Source: an uncultured Pontibacter sp.
Lineage (GTDB): Bacteria > Bacteroidota > Bacteroidia > Cytophagales > Hymenobacteraceae
Direction: 5' to 3'
NCBI RefSeq assembly: GCF_947499215.1
Contig: NZ_CANMNI010000001.1
Location: 620,001-684,000 of the forward strand
Length of the DNA stretch: 64,000 nt
The notes beneath the pieces are model-generated. The model did not search any database and was not told where the DNA came from. It saw only the letters and a list, made by a program, of their open reading frames with translations. Position 1 is the first letter of the stretch. Every line of letters starts with the position of its first letter. The position numbers and the translations under genes are program-made. This document shows, piece after piece, positions 44,769 through 52,072 of this stretch.

Positions 44769-45050
44769 CTACATACTATTATTCAAACTCCACCAGCCAA
44801 TAATTTCGGCAGCAATTTTTTCTACATCTTTTAAATTTGGGGACAGCCCATAATTGACAGTTAGTTCACTATCTAAAACACGAGTGATTTTTCCCATGTC
44901 AGCCCCTTTGTATAAATAACTTAATATCTTATGATTTAAAGAGTCGAATTCGTCTTTTGGTGAACCAGGAATCAAGTCGCAAGAATTCAGAATTTTTCTT
45001 AACTCAAGAAACCTCTCTTGAAACTCTTTTTTTAATTCACTATTATTCAT
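44769..45050 (-). CDS. Small AT-rich hypothetical protein, possible cassette gene
   Basis: A 93-residue soluble protein: charged, helical, with ELKKEFQERFLELRKILNSCDLIPG, FDSLNHKILSYLYKGADMGKITRVLDSELTVNYG and IAAEIIGWWSLN. It has no signal or membrane helix. Size and style are like small cassette-encoded or immunity-type proteins, but no family is recognised. It begins 8 bp after the AAC...GTT site 1 (minus direction), as expected for a cassette gene whose start lies near the recombination point. Confidence 0.65.
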   Translation of the reverse strand: MNNSELKKEFQERFLELRKILNSCDLIPGSPKDEFDSLNHKILSYLYKGADMGKITRVLDSELTVNYGLSPNLKDVEKIAAEIIGWWSLNNSM

Positions 45051-45058
45051 TTCAAATT

Positions 45059-45116
45059 AACGTCTTGTATAAAAGGCGTACGAGGCGTAGCCGAAGTATG
45101 ACTTGTATACCTTGTT
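45059..45116 (-). other. attC-like site 1
   Basis: On the minus strand AAC (45114-45116) to GTT (45059-45061), 58 bp. Inside, GTATA/TATAC and AAG/CTT can pair (L-box-like) with a short unpaired spacer between them and the AAC/GTT ends, as in folded attC sites. It follows the stop of the gene at 45133. Confidence 0.55.
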
Positions 45117-45888
45117 GGCATGTGCCTTTTTATTACTTCTGTTCCATATATAGATTCCAAAGCTCTTGCATTGGCACAGCCCTTCTGCTTACATTATTCA
45201 AATCCTTACCTTCTGCTGTCCAGAGAAAAGGGAAGAAATGGATGCCTTTCTTACCATCAACTTTTTTTACTTCTTCTCTCCAGTTTGTCCACCTTAGCCC
45301 TTCATAAAATTTGTCGATGTCACCTGCAAAACAAAAGGATATAAAATCAGAGTAACTTAATCCTAATGACTCCCACTCCAGATTGTCAGGCGAGAAGTAG
45401 TATACCTTGCCAATCTCTTCTTGCCCGAATGCTCCCGCATTTATGGCGAAGAAACCACCAAGCACATCATCAGCTACCAAAAGAAATGAGGGCTGCTCTC
45501 CTTCATTCGTATAAGACTTTCCCCTGTTCCACTCCATGATGCTTCTGTCAAGCTTCTCAGAACCTGAGCCTAAGATGCGTATCCAACCATCATCAACCAG
45601 TATTCCGCCAGATTCGTAAACGATTGCTCCCATCGGTGAGCGGGTAGTAACCTGCAACTGTAGCAGGGCGTTCTCCGCCTTCTGCTGTTGTTTAGGCAGA
45701 ATTTCTACTTTGTTACTCGCTTCTTTTAAACAACCCTGCACTAAAGTCCATCCTGAGTCTTCTTTATTTATAAGCTCTGATAAAGGGCGAGAACTACTGC
45801 TCTGTGCATTAGCCATAGTTAAAGAAGATAAAAGCAAAAAGGTGGACACAACTATCTTTTTCAATTCATGTTTTAGGTTAATGCCAAC
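45114..45888 (-). other. Putative gene cassette flanked by a perfect 8-bp inverted repeat
   Basis: On the minus strand the cassette starts GTTGGCAT (45881-45888) and ends with its complement ATGCCAAC (45114-45121), enclosing only the DUF2625 gene. The 5' edge coincides with the end of the 50-bp shared block. Confidence 0.5.
45133..45864 (-). CDS. DUF2625 domain protein, exported, cassette-like gene
   Basis: A 243-residue protein with a signal peptide (MKKIVVSTFLLLSSLTMANAQ). The rest matches DUF2625: LSELINKEDSGWTLVQ, GAIVYESGGILVDDGWIRILGSG, FLLVADDVLGGFFAINAGAFG, VYYFSPDNLEWESLGLSYSDFISF and GDIDKFYEGLRW, ending RRAVPMQELWNLY. The DUF2625 fold is related to SMI1/KNR4-like and similar small domains; function is unknown. 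A signal peptide on this family is notable. The gene is flanked by an 8-bp inverted repeat and sits in the cassette-like array. Confidence 0.82.
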   Translation of the reverse strand: MKKIVVSTFLLLSSLTMANAQSSSSRPLSELINKEDSGWTLVQGCLKEASNKVEILPKQQQKAENALLQLQVTTRSPMGAIVYESGGILVDDGWIRILGSGSEKLDRSIMEWNRGKSYTNEGEQPSFLLVADDVLGGFFAINAGAFGQEEIGKVYYFSPDNLEWESLGLSYSDFISFCFAGDIDKFYEGLRWTNWREEVKKVDGKKGIHFFPFLWTAEGKDLNNVSRRAVPMQELWNLYMEQK

Positions 45889-45935
45889 TATCTGCTAGCA
45901 GGAGCACCTTCTCCCACTATCTGGACTATGTGTGG
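45886..45935 (-). repeat. 50-bp boundary repeat, copy B
   Basis: The second copy (minus strand) of the block at 30433-30482, 45 of 50 identical, with the CAGATAGT direct repeats and the CTGCTAGCAG palindrome; it ends at GTT, where the DUF2625 cassette begins. Confidence 0.65.
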
Positions 45936-45991
45936 CATACAGTGTATTGGGTTGATTTCCAACCTCATCAACCTTTACCTCAAGCATAGCA

Positions 45992-45999
45992 CAAAGCTA
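45992..45999 (-). promoter_or_regulatory. -7 promoter element (TAGCTTTG) upstream of the array
   Basis: A TAnnTTTG match on the minus strand 56 bp before block B, in the same place relative to the block as the element at 30382 is to block A. Confidence 0.4.
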
Positions 46000-46064
46000 A
46001 TATAGCAGATTTAGCTGGATTATTATTACCCGTAAGTTAGCAGCGAGAAAAATAGCCCTAAAAA

Positions 46065-46094
46065 CAAAAAAGGCCCCGGATTGCTCCGGGGCCT
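46065..46094 (-). terminator. Terminator of rpsA
   Basis: A 10-bp GC-rich stem (46071-46080 with 46085-46094), with an A-rich run on its left giving a U run on the minus strand. Confidence 0.88.
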
Positions 46095-46117
46095 TTCATT
46101 ATAGGACAAGCTTAGAA

Positions 46118-48007
46118 TTAAGCGTTGTTCTCTTCTTCAGCAGACGCTTCGTCGTCAGAACCTTTTGCCTTTTTAGCGGCAGCGGCTTCCAATTTCTTCA
46201 CGCCAGCTTCTTTCTCGTTAGAAAGCATTTGCTCTTTCAGGGCAGAAAGCGCGTCCAAGTCACCTAGGGTAGACTTGTTCTCAGCTTCTTTCTGAACTTT
46301 AGGAGCTTTCTCTTTCTTCTCACCAGCTGCTGCAGGAGCTGCTTTCTTAGTGGCCTTCGCAATACGCGCGTTGTCAGCCTCTGAGTAAGTAGCAGTATGC
46401 GAAAGGATGATCTTACGGTCGTCCTTAGAGAATTCAGTTACTCTGAAGTCAAGCTGCTCACCAGCTTCTACCTGAGAACCGTCTTCTTTAGCAAGACCTT
46501 TCGGGAAAGCGAAACCTTCGATACCGTATGGAAGCTCCAGTGTAGCGCCTCTGTCTGACTTCTCAAGAACTGTAGCTTTGTGCACAGAACCGATGTTGAA
46601 TACAGACTCGAACGTATCCCAAGGGTTCTCCTCCAGCTGCTTGTGACCAAGAGCAAGTCTTCTGTTAGCTACGTCAAGCTCCAGAACAACTACGTCAAGG
46701 TTTTCACCAACTTTAACGAATTCAGATGGGTGCTTAATTTTCTTAGTCCAAGACAGGTCAGATACGTGTACCAGACCGTCAACACCTTCTTCCAGCTCCA
46801 AGAACAGACCGAAGTTTGTCAGGTTGCGAACTACGCCAGTGTGCTTGGTGCCAACTGCATATTTCGTGATAACATCTTCTTTCGTCCATGGATCTTCAGT
46901 AAGCTGCTTGATGCCCAGAGACATTTTGCGCTCTTCGCGGTCAAGTGTCAATACAACTGCCTCAACCTCGTCGCCTTGCTTGATGAAGTCCTGTGGGTTG
47001 CGCAGGTGCTGTGACCAAGACATTTCAGAAACGTGGATCAGACCTTCAACGCCTGGCATCAGCTCAAGGAATGCGCCGTAGTCAGCCACATTAACGATCT
47101 TACCTTTCACTCTAGAACCAACTTCGATTTCAGCTGGCAGAGCATCCCATGGGTGCGGAGTAAGCTGCTTCATGCCAAGAGAGATACGCTTCTTGTCATC
47201 GTCGAAGTCAAGCACTACCACGTTCACCTTCTGGTCAAGGTTCAATACTTCCTCTGGGTGATTAATACGTCCCCAAGAGATATCTGTGATGTGAAGCAGA
47301 CCGTCTACGCCACCAAGGTCGATGAACACACCGAAGTTTGTCATGTTCTTGATAACGCCTTCCAGAACCTGACCTTTCTCCAGGTTGTTCAGGATGGCTG
47401 CACGCTGCTGCTCCAGGTCTTTCTCGATAAGTACTTTGTGAGATACAACCACGTTGTCGAAAGCGGCGTTGATTTTCACAACTTTCACTTCCATCTTCTT
47501 ACCAACGAACACGTCAAAGTCACGGATCGGCTTCACGTCGATCTGAGAACCTGGCAAGAAGGCTTCAACACCGTAGAGGTCCATGATAAGACCACCTTTG
47601 GTTCTTCTCTTAACCACGCCTTCCAGCACAGAATCGTTCTCAAGTGCGTCGTAGATACGAGCCCAAGCGCTAACGATTTTCGCTTTCTTGCGGGAAAGGA
47701 TAAGCTGGCCGTTCGGGTCTTCCTGGTCTTCGATGAAAACCTCAACCTCGTCACCAACTTTCAGCTCAGGCAGGTCTCTGAATTCAGAAACCGGCACTAG
47801 GCCGTCAGATTTGAAACCGATGTTCAGGATCACGTCACGATCAGTGATACCAACAACAGTTCCTTTAACAACCTCCTGCTCCTGTACGGTAGTCAGGGTG
47901 TCATCATACATTTTTTCCATTTCAGCGCGCTCTTCTTTGCTGTAGCCGCCACCGAAACCTTGAGACTCAAACTTGTCCCAATCGAAATTTTCTGGAGAAT
48001 TACTCAT
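46118..48007 (-). CDS. rpsA: 30S ribosomal protein S1
   Basis: A 629-residue protein that helps the ribosome bind and unwind mRNA. Six S1 (OB-fold) repeats are visible, for example GVVKRRTKGGLIMDLYGVEAFLPGSQ, GVIKNMTNFGVFIDLGGVDGLLHITDISW, GKIVNVADYGAFLELMPGVEGLIHVSEMSW and GVVRNLTNFGLFLELEEGVDGLVHVSDLSW, each followed by a VVVLDFDDDKKRISLGMKQL-type tail. The C-terminus is a charged Ala/Glu/Lys tail. Longer than E. coli S1 (557), as usual in Bacteroidetes. The gene contains no GGTATA motif, in contrast to most of the window. Confidence 0.96.
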   Translation of the reverse strand: MSNSPENFDWDKFESQGFGGGYSKEERAEMEKMYDDTLTTVQEQEVVKGTVVGITDRDVILNIGFKSDGLVPVSEFRDLPELKVGDEVEVFIEDQEDPNGQLILSRKKAKIVSAWARIYDALENDSVLEGVVKRRTKGGLIMDLYGVEAFLPGSQIDVKPIRDFDVFVGKKMEVKVVKINAAFDNVVVSHKVLIEKDLEQQRAAILNNLEKGQVLEGVIKNMTNFGVFIDLGGVDGLLHITDISWGRINHPEEVLNLDQKVNVVVLDFDDDKKRISLGMKQLTPHPWDALPAEIEVGSRVKGKIVNVADYGAFLELMPGVEGLIHVSEMSWSQHLRNPQDFIKQGDEVEAVVLTLDREERKMSLGIKQLTEDPWTKEDVITKYAVGTKHTGVVRNLTNFGLFLELEEGVDGLVHVSDLSWTKKIKHPSEFVKVGENLDVVVLELDVANRRLALGHKQLEENPWDTFESVFNIGSVHKATVLEKSDRGATLELPYGIEGFAFPKGLAKEDGSQVEAGEQLDFRVTEFSKDDRKIILSHTATYSEADNARIAKATKKAAPAAAGEKKEKAPKVQKEAENKSTLGDLDALSALKEQMLSNEKEAGVKKLEAAAAKKAKGSDDEASAEEENNA

Positions 48008-48561
48008 AATGTTTTACTGCTCTGGAGAAGCCACCGACTTAGAGCAATAGGCCGGTTTGGTTTGGTTTTACATTTCCCCGGACGCGATGCCGAGGCCATT
48101 CACTCGAATGAAGGGGCAAAAGTAATAAATACTTTAAAAGTATGCTAGTATATAGTATAGATTTCGCAAAAAGCATATAAGGTATAAGTACCTGAAAGAG
48201 AAGCAACTTGACATATTTTATGCAGAGAACCTGAGCCAACCGAAAGAAAGGTATAGTAAAACCGCTATTTCTTAGCGACGCATGAGCGCTCATCAGCCAA
48301 AGTTCGGGCCCCTTTACATACTACCTTTCTAGCATTCCCCTCCTCCTTCCTAAGCCTTTACCAAACCTAGTGCGAGCGAACAAAATCTAAGGTATAGCAG
48401 GAGTCCAATGGCAGTCCTCCACCCCTTGTCCTGTAAAAATCATCGATGAGGTTGCCTTAACTGACTATCCAATTGCAGACTTCAAGTTAGTCATTAAGTA
48501 AACTAATACCTTTACACTGATTGTGAATCAGTTGAATCAAATGGACTAAATATATTAGTAA
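48008..48561. other. Intergenic region upstream of rpsA
   Basis: A 554-bp gap. It holds the rpsA leader and promoter element (48117-48124) and three GGTATA sites (48181, 48250, 48391). Nothing else was recognised between about 48260 and 48561. Confidence 0.5.
48117..48124 (-). promoter_or_regulatory. -7 promoter element (TACTTTTG) of rpsA
   Basis: A TAnnTTTG match 109 bp upstream of the ATG, implying a leader of about 100 nt, long enough for translational control. Confidence 0.5.
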
Positions 48562-49077
48562 TTATATACTCCTATTTTTTCCTACGTTCAGGTACAAACC
48601 CCAGTCTTGGTTGTAGGCATTTAGGTGCAGTTGCAGGAAGGTTTGCAGGGATGGCTTAGATGGTTTTTGAATAAGTTTTAGCCCCGCCTCTTCAGGCGTC
48701 CGGTCGCCCTTGCGGGAGTTGCAGCGGAAGCATGCCGTCACCAAATTGAGCCAGTTGGTTTCCCCTCCCCTAGAGCGGGGTAGCAGGTGATCGAGGGTTA
48801 AGTTTTTAGTAGTGCCGCAGTACTGGCAGAGGAAATTGTCGCGACGGAGCACGTTGTGCCTACTAAGCGAAATACCGTAATAGGGCACTTTTACGTAGCG
48901 CTGCAGCCGAATAACAGAAGGAACGGGGTAAGTGGTGCTGACGGTGCGCAAAACGGCGCCATTGGCCTTGGAAATGAGTTCAGCCTTTTCGAGATAGACC
49001 AGCAAGAAGGCTTTCGTCACCGTGCAGACGGCGATTGCGCTGAAGTCTTGGTTTAATATCAGCACTTTGTCTCTCAT
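48562..49077 (-). CDS. HNH endonuclease family protein
   Basis: A 171-residue protein. The C-terminal half is a zinc-stabilised HNH nuclease domain: CQYCG, then LTLDHLLPRSRGGETNWLNLVTACFRCNSRKGDRTPEEAG, where DH and the later N/H form the metal site and the two CxxC pairs bind zinc. The N-terminal half (VLILNQDFSAIAVCTVTKAFLLVYLEKAELI) is typical of the stand-alone HNH proteins very common in bacteria and has no known function; a repair or defence role is possible. A long inverted repeat precedes its start. Confidence 0.9.
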   Translation of the reverse strand: MRDKVLILNQDFSAIAVCTVTKAFLLVYLEKAELISKANGAVLRTVSTTYPVPSVIRLQRYVKVPYYGISLSRHNVLRRDNFLCQYCGTTKNLTLDHLLPRSRGGETNWLNLVTACFRCNSRKGDRTPEEAGLKLIQKPSKPSLQTFLQLHLNAYNQDWGLYLNVGKNRSI

Positions 49078-49081
49078 GGTC

Positions 49082-49148
49082 TTTCTTTGAACTTACGCTA
49101 TGCTTCTACGAGAATTAACCAACTCGTTATAGCCTAAGTTCAAAGAAA
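49082..49148. repeat. Long inverted repeat (20-bp arms, 19 of 20 match)
   Basis: Arms 49082-49101 and 49129-49148, spacer 27 bp; the arms begin TTTCTTTGAACTTA. It lies between two minus-strand genes, directly before the HNH start. There is no T run. It could be a miniature transposable element, a long RNA hairpin controlling the HNH gene, or a read-through-limiting structure. Confidence 0.6.
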
Positions 49149-49159
49149 AGTGCTGAGAA

Positions 49160-49936
49160 TCAGGAAAAAATACGCTTGATAATGCGAAGATTGTGGGAAT
49201 AGCGCTTGCGCTCGGTATTGTAGATGCCATTGTGGTCCAGCGTGTCGATGCGGATCTCGCCGTGAGCGTGCATGATCTGCTGTCCCTCCAGCATAATGCC
49301 TACGTGGGTAATGCGCCCTTCCTCATTGGCAAAATAAGCCAGATCGCCGGGTTGGGTCTGCGTGGCAAAGTGCACCTCATCGCCTACCGCCACCTGCTGA
49401 CTGGCGTCGCGGGGCAATTGGTAGCCGCAAAGGCCGTATACCTGTTGTGTAAAGCCCGAGCAGTCGATCCCGAACATAGACTTGCCACCCCATAGGTAAG
49501 GAGCTTTCAGGAAGCCCAAGGCCAGTTTGGTGAGTTGAGCTGTTGTAACCTGCACACCGGGATTGGTTGCCCGACCGCTGTACTGGTAACTCTGCCCGTC
49601 AATCCGCAGGCTCATGCCGTCAAAAAACGGCAAATAAGCCCCTATACCTACCGGAATGCGCATATCGGCATTGCTTACCACCTGCACGATATCGAGCGCT
49701 CGCGGGTGTTGCGCCGCCTTCCACTCTTGGTAATAAGTCGCCGAAACAGGCACATACTGCTTGTAATCGATCCAGCCACGGTATTCATCCGTGGCCAGCT
49801 GTATCTGCACCCAGTTACCCTGCTTGGTGATTACCTCTAGACACTCCCCAAAGAGCACCTGCGTCACCATTTCAGCCTTGTCAGAGGGCTCAGCGCGCAT
49901 CGGCACCAGACTGAGCATGCATATTCCGTAGTCCAC
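49160..49936 (-). CDS. NlpC/P60 (C40) peptidase with SH3-like N-terminus
   Basis: A 258-residue protein. Residues 1-65 form a bacterial SH3-like domain (ICMLSLVPMRAEPSDKAEMVTQVLFGECLEVITKQGNWVQIQ), residues 66-125 a second one, and residues 130-258 the NlpC/P60 cysteine peptidase: YLWGGKSMFGIDCSGFTQQVY (catalytic Cys in DCSGF), THVGIML (His) and IMHAHGEIRID (third residue His). Such enzymes cleave D-Glu-diaminoacid bonds of peptidoglycan peptides. No signal peptide is evident, which suggests a cytoplasmic role in peptide recycling (YkfC-like). Confidence 0.9.
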   Translation of the reverse strand: MDYGICMLSLVPMRAEPSDKAEMVTQVLFGECLEVITKQGNWVQIQLATDEYRGWIDYKQYVPVSATYYQEWKAAQHPRALDIVQVVSNADMRIPVGIGAYLPFFDGMSLRIDGQSYQYSGRATNPGVQVTTAQLTKLALGFLKAPYLWGGKSMFGIDCSGFTQQVYGLCGYQLPRDASQQVAVGDEVHFATQTQPGDLAYFANEEGRITHVGIMLEGQQIMHAHGEIRIDTLDHNGIYNTERKRYSHNLRIIKRIFS

Positions 49937-49970
49937 TTTTTAAAATTTTGAATGAGTGAATAGTTTTTTG

Positions 49971-50013
49971 AATTTTGAATGAGTAGATGATTCAGATATC
50001 ACTCATTCAAAAT
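49971..50013 (-). terminator. Hairpin after smpB
   Basis: A 13-bp perfect stem (49972-49984 with 50001-50013), overlapping a direct repeat AATTTTGAATGAGT (49944 and 49971). AT-rich, with A/T runs on both sides. It overlaps the last codon of smpB by design or chance. Confidence 0.55.
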
Positions 50014-50015
50014 TA

Positions 50016-50489
50016 CTAATATCCGCTTCTGTCGAGCTCGCGTTTTACGTCCTTTGCTTTGATGTCTTCTCGCTTGTCGTGCAGCTTCTTACCACGTGCC
50101 AGTGCAATCTCTACTTTAGCAAAACCACGGTCGCTGATGAATACCCGAATCGGGATGATCGTAACGCCTTGCTCCTGCACGCCCTTCTCCAGACGCTTGA
50201 GTTCGCTCTTGTTCACGAGGAGCTTGCGTACCCGCATAGGCTCGTGGTTGTAGTGCGTGCCCTCGGTATAGGTGGAGATGTGCACGTTGTGCAGGTATAG
50301 CTCGCCGTTGTGCAGCACACAGTAGCCGTCCTGCATGTTCACCTTGCCTTCCCGGATCGATTTGATCTCGGTACCCATGAGCATGATACCCGCCGTATAC
50401 TTGTCCAGAAACTGGTATTCAAAAGAAGCCCTGCGGTTCACGATGTTCACGTGCTTCTTTATCCGATCTTTGTCTTTTGCTTTCGCCAT
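50016..50489 (-). CDS. smpB: SsrA-binding protein
   Basis: A 157-residue RNA-binding protein that works with tmRNA to rescue stalled ribosomes. Signature: VNRRASFEYQFLDKYTAGIMLMGTEIKSIREGKVNMQDGY, then the HYNHEPMRVRKLL segment and IPIRVFISDRGFAKVEIALARGKKLHDKREDIK, followed by a basic tail. No tmRNA gene is in the window. It starts 3 bp after the stop of the thioesterase gene, so they are co-transcribed. Confidence 0.96.
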   Translation of the reverse strand: MAKAKDKDRIKKHVNIVNRRASFEYQFLDKYTAGIMLMGTEIKSIREGKVNMQDGYCVLHNGELYLHNVHISTYTEGTHYNHEPMRVRKLLVNKSELKRLEKGVQEQGVTIIPIRVFISDRGFAKVEIALARGKKLHDKREDIKAKDVKRELDRSGY

Positions 50490-50492
50490 GTT

Positions 50493-50882
50493 TTATCTTG
50501 GAGCCAGCACGCTGGCCAGTTTGTCTTTCTTTAAAATCTTCTGTCCTGTCTCGCCGTCCGCCACCAGCCTGTCGCCCACCCGGGCCTCAAAACTGCAAAT
50601 CACGTTATTACCTTCCTGCGATTTCAGGGAAGCAATTATTTCAATTTGATCGCCTTCAAATGCCGGGCTTTTATGATTGATAGTCAGAAAAGTACCTATC
50701 CCCTCTTCATCTTTTTCTTTCATCTCCAACACAAACAATCTCCCTGCCCATTCTGCCGCCTGCGCCAACGAAAAGGTTGAGCAAACCGCATGCACCAGCC
50801 CATCATCAAAACGGGCAAAGTCCGCCGCCGTTACCGTTTTGCGGTATACCTTGGTGTCGCCGATTTGAAATGAATTGTTCAT
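50493..50882 (-). CDS. Hotdog-fold thioesterase-like protein
   Basis: A 129-residue protein from the ATG at 50882; the longer frame to 50987 would run through a palindromic repeat and is rejected. It has the hotdog/MaoC-like pattern: VYRKTVTAADFARFDDGLVHAVCSTFSLAQAAEWAGR, GIGTFLTINHKSPAFEGDQIEIIA, ICSFEARVGDRLVADGETGQKIL. This is close to FlK-like and YbgC-like acyl-CoA thioesterases, but the substrate is unknown. In an operon with smpB. Confidence 0.85.
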   Translation of the reverse strand: MNNSFQIGDTKVYRKTVTAADFARFDDGLVHAVCSTFSLAQAAEWAGRLFVLEMKEKDEEGIGTFLTINHKSPAFEGDQIEIIASLKSQEGNNVICSFEARVGDRLVADGETGQKILKKDKLASVLAPR

Positions 50883-51061
50883 TGTTAATTGTTGATTGCT
50901 GTTTGTGCATGATTGGACAGGTCGCGACCTGTCCCTACAAAACGGTAATGTGTTATACCTGCTCACATGGCGTTTACCACCCCGCAACGACGTTACACTG
51001 TAACGTCGCTACAGATTAATCACCGACTCTTTAACTCCTCAACTCTTAAACTCCCAAACTC
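50879..51061. repeat. Composite intergenic repeat, copy 2
   Basis: In order: a TTGATTG-like tract (50879-50900), a 20-bp palindrome GGACAGGTCGCGACCTGTCC (50915-50934) followed by CTACAAAA, a second palindrome (50988-51008, 10-bp arms CGACGTTACA with a 1-bp centre) followed by CTACA, then an AACTCC tract (51029-51060). Fills the whole gap between the thioesterase and tsaD genes. Confidence 0.65.
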
Positions 51062-52069
51062 CTAGAATTTCATTCTCGGCTCCGGGCTCACATACTGGTC
51101 GGCGAAGTCACCTTTAAGGTACTGGTAATGAGCCGTCATGGCGATCATACCTGCATTATCGGTACAATACTGAAATGCCGGGATGTATACGTTCCAATCA
51201 TACTTTTTGGCGTAGTCCTGCAGCGTTTGGCGGAGGCCGGAATTGGCGGATACGCCACCGGCTATGGCCACTTCTTTTATACCGAGGTCCTTGGCGGCCA
51301 GTACCACTTTCTTGAGCAAGGTCTTGATCAGGGTATACTGGACGCTGGCACAGATATCAGCCAGATTCTCCTGTACGAAGTTGGGGTTGTCTTTCGTTTT
51401 ATCTTTCAGGAAGTAGAGCACCGAGGTCTTGATACCGCTGAACGAAAAGTCGTAGCCGGGCATGTTGCCTACCGGAAAGGCAAAAGCCTTCGGGTTGCCC
51501 TGCGCTGCTGTTTTGTCCAGCATGGGGCCTCCCGGGTAGGGCAGGCCGAGCATCTTAGCCGTCTTGTCGAAAGCCTCCCCTACTGCATCGTCAGTTGTCT
51601 GGCCGATGATTTCCATGTCCAGATGGTCTTTTACGAGCACGATTTGGGTATGGCCGCCGCTCACGGTCAGGCACAGGAAAGGGAAGTTCGGCTTCGGGTC
51701 GTCGATGAAATGCGCCATAATGTGCGCCTGCATGTGGTTTACGTCGATGAGCGGGATGTTGAGACCCAGCGCAAAAGACTTGGCAAACGAACTACCCACC
51801 AGCAAAGCGCCCAATAAGCCGGGACCGCGGGTAAAAGCCACTGCACTTAACTCATTTTTAGTTACATTTGCTGTACTTAAAGCCTGCGCCACCACCGGAA
51901 TAATGTTTTGTTGGTGTGCTCTCGAAGCCAGCTCAGGCACTACGCCGCCATATTTTTCGTGAACGGCCTGAGTAGCAATGATATTCGACAAAACTTTGCC
52001 ACCGCGAATAACGGCTGCCGAGGTTTCGTCGCAGGAAGATTCAATCGCTAATATTGTAGGTTCAGTCAT
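51062..52069 (-). CDS. tsaD: tRNA N6-adenosine threonylcarbamoyltransferase
   Basis: A 335-residue enzyme that makes t6A37 in ANN-decoding tRNAs. N-terminal ASKHA motif ILAIESSCDETSAAVIR; metal-binding HMQAHIMAH; SGGHTQIVLV; DDAVGEAFDKTAKMLGLPYPGG; AIAGGVSANSGLRQTL and the C-terminal QYCTDNAGMIAM. Length is normal. It is divergent from TamB with only 3 bp between the two start codons. The intergenic repeat region lies after its stop. Confidence 0.96.
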   Translation of the reverse strand: MTEPTILAIESSCDETSAAVIRGGKVLSNIIATQAVHEKYGGVVPELASRAHQQNIIPVVAQALSTANVTKNELSAVAFTRGPGLLGALLVGSSFAKSFALGLNIPLIDVNHMQAHIMAHFIDDPKPNFPFLCLTVSGGHTQIVLVKDHLDMEIIGQTTDDAVGEAFDKTAKMLGLPYPGGPMLDKTAAQGNPKAFAFPVGNMPGYDFSFSGIKTSVLYFLKDKTKDNPNFVQENLADICASVQYTLIKTLLKKVVLAAKDLGIKEVAIAGGVSANSGLRQTLQDYAKKYDWNVYIPAFQYCTDNAGMIAMTAHYQYLKGDFADQYVSPEPRMKF

Positions 52070-52072
52070 CTT

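Noticed and set aside
45059-45116. attC-like site as a Rho-independent terminator
   Set aside because: No strong continuous stem and no T run; its similarity to the site at 44674 and the flanking gene borders fit a recombination site better.
47033-47800. 255-codon plus-strand frame
   Set aside because: Antisense to rpsA, which has six clear S1 repeats; a shadow of strong codon bias.
50883-50987. N-terminal extension of the thioesterase-like protein
   Set aside because: It would translate the palindromic repeat; the ATG at 50882 starts the hotdog domain.
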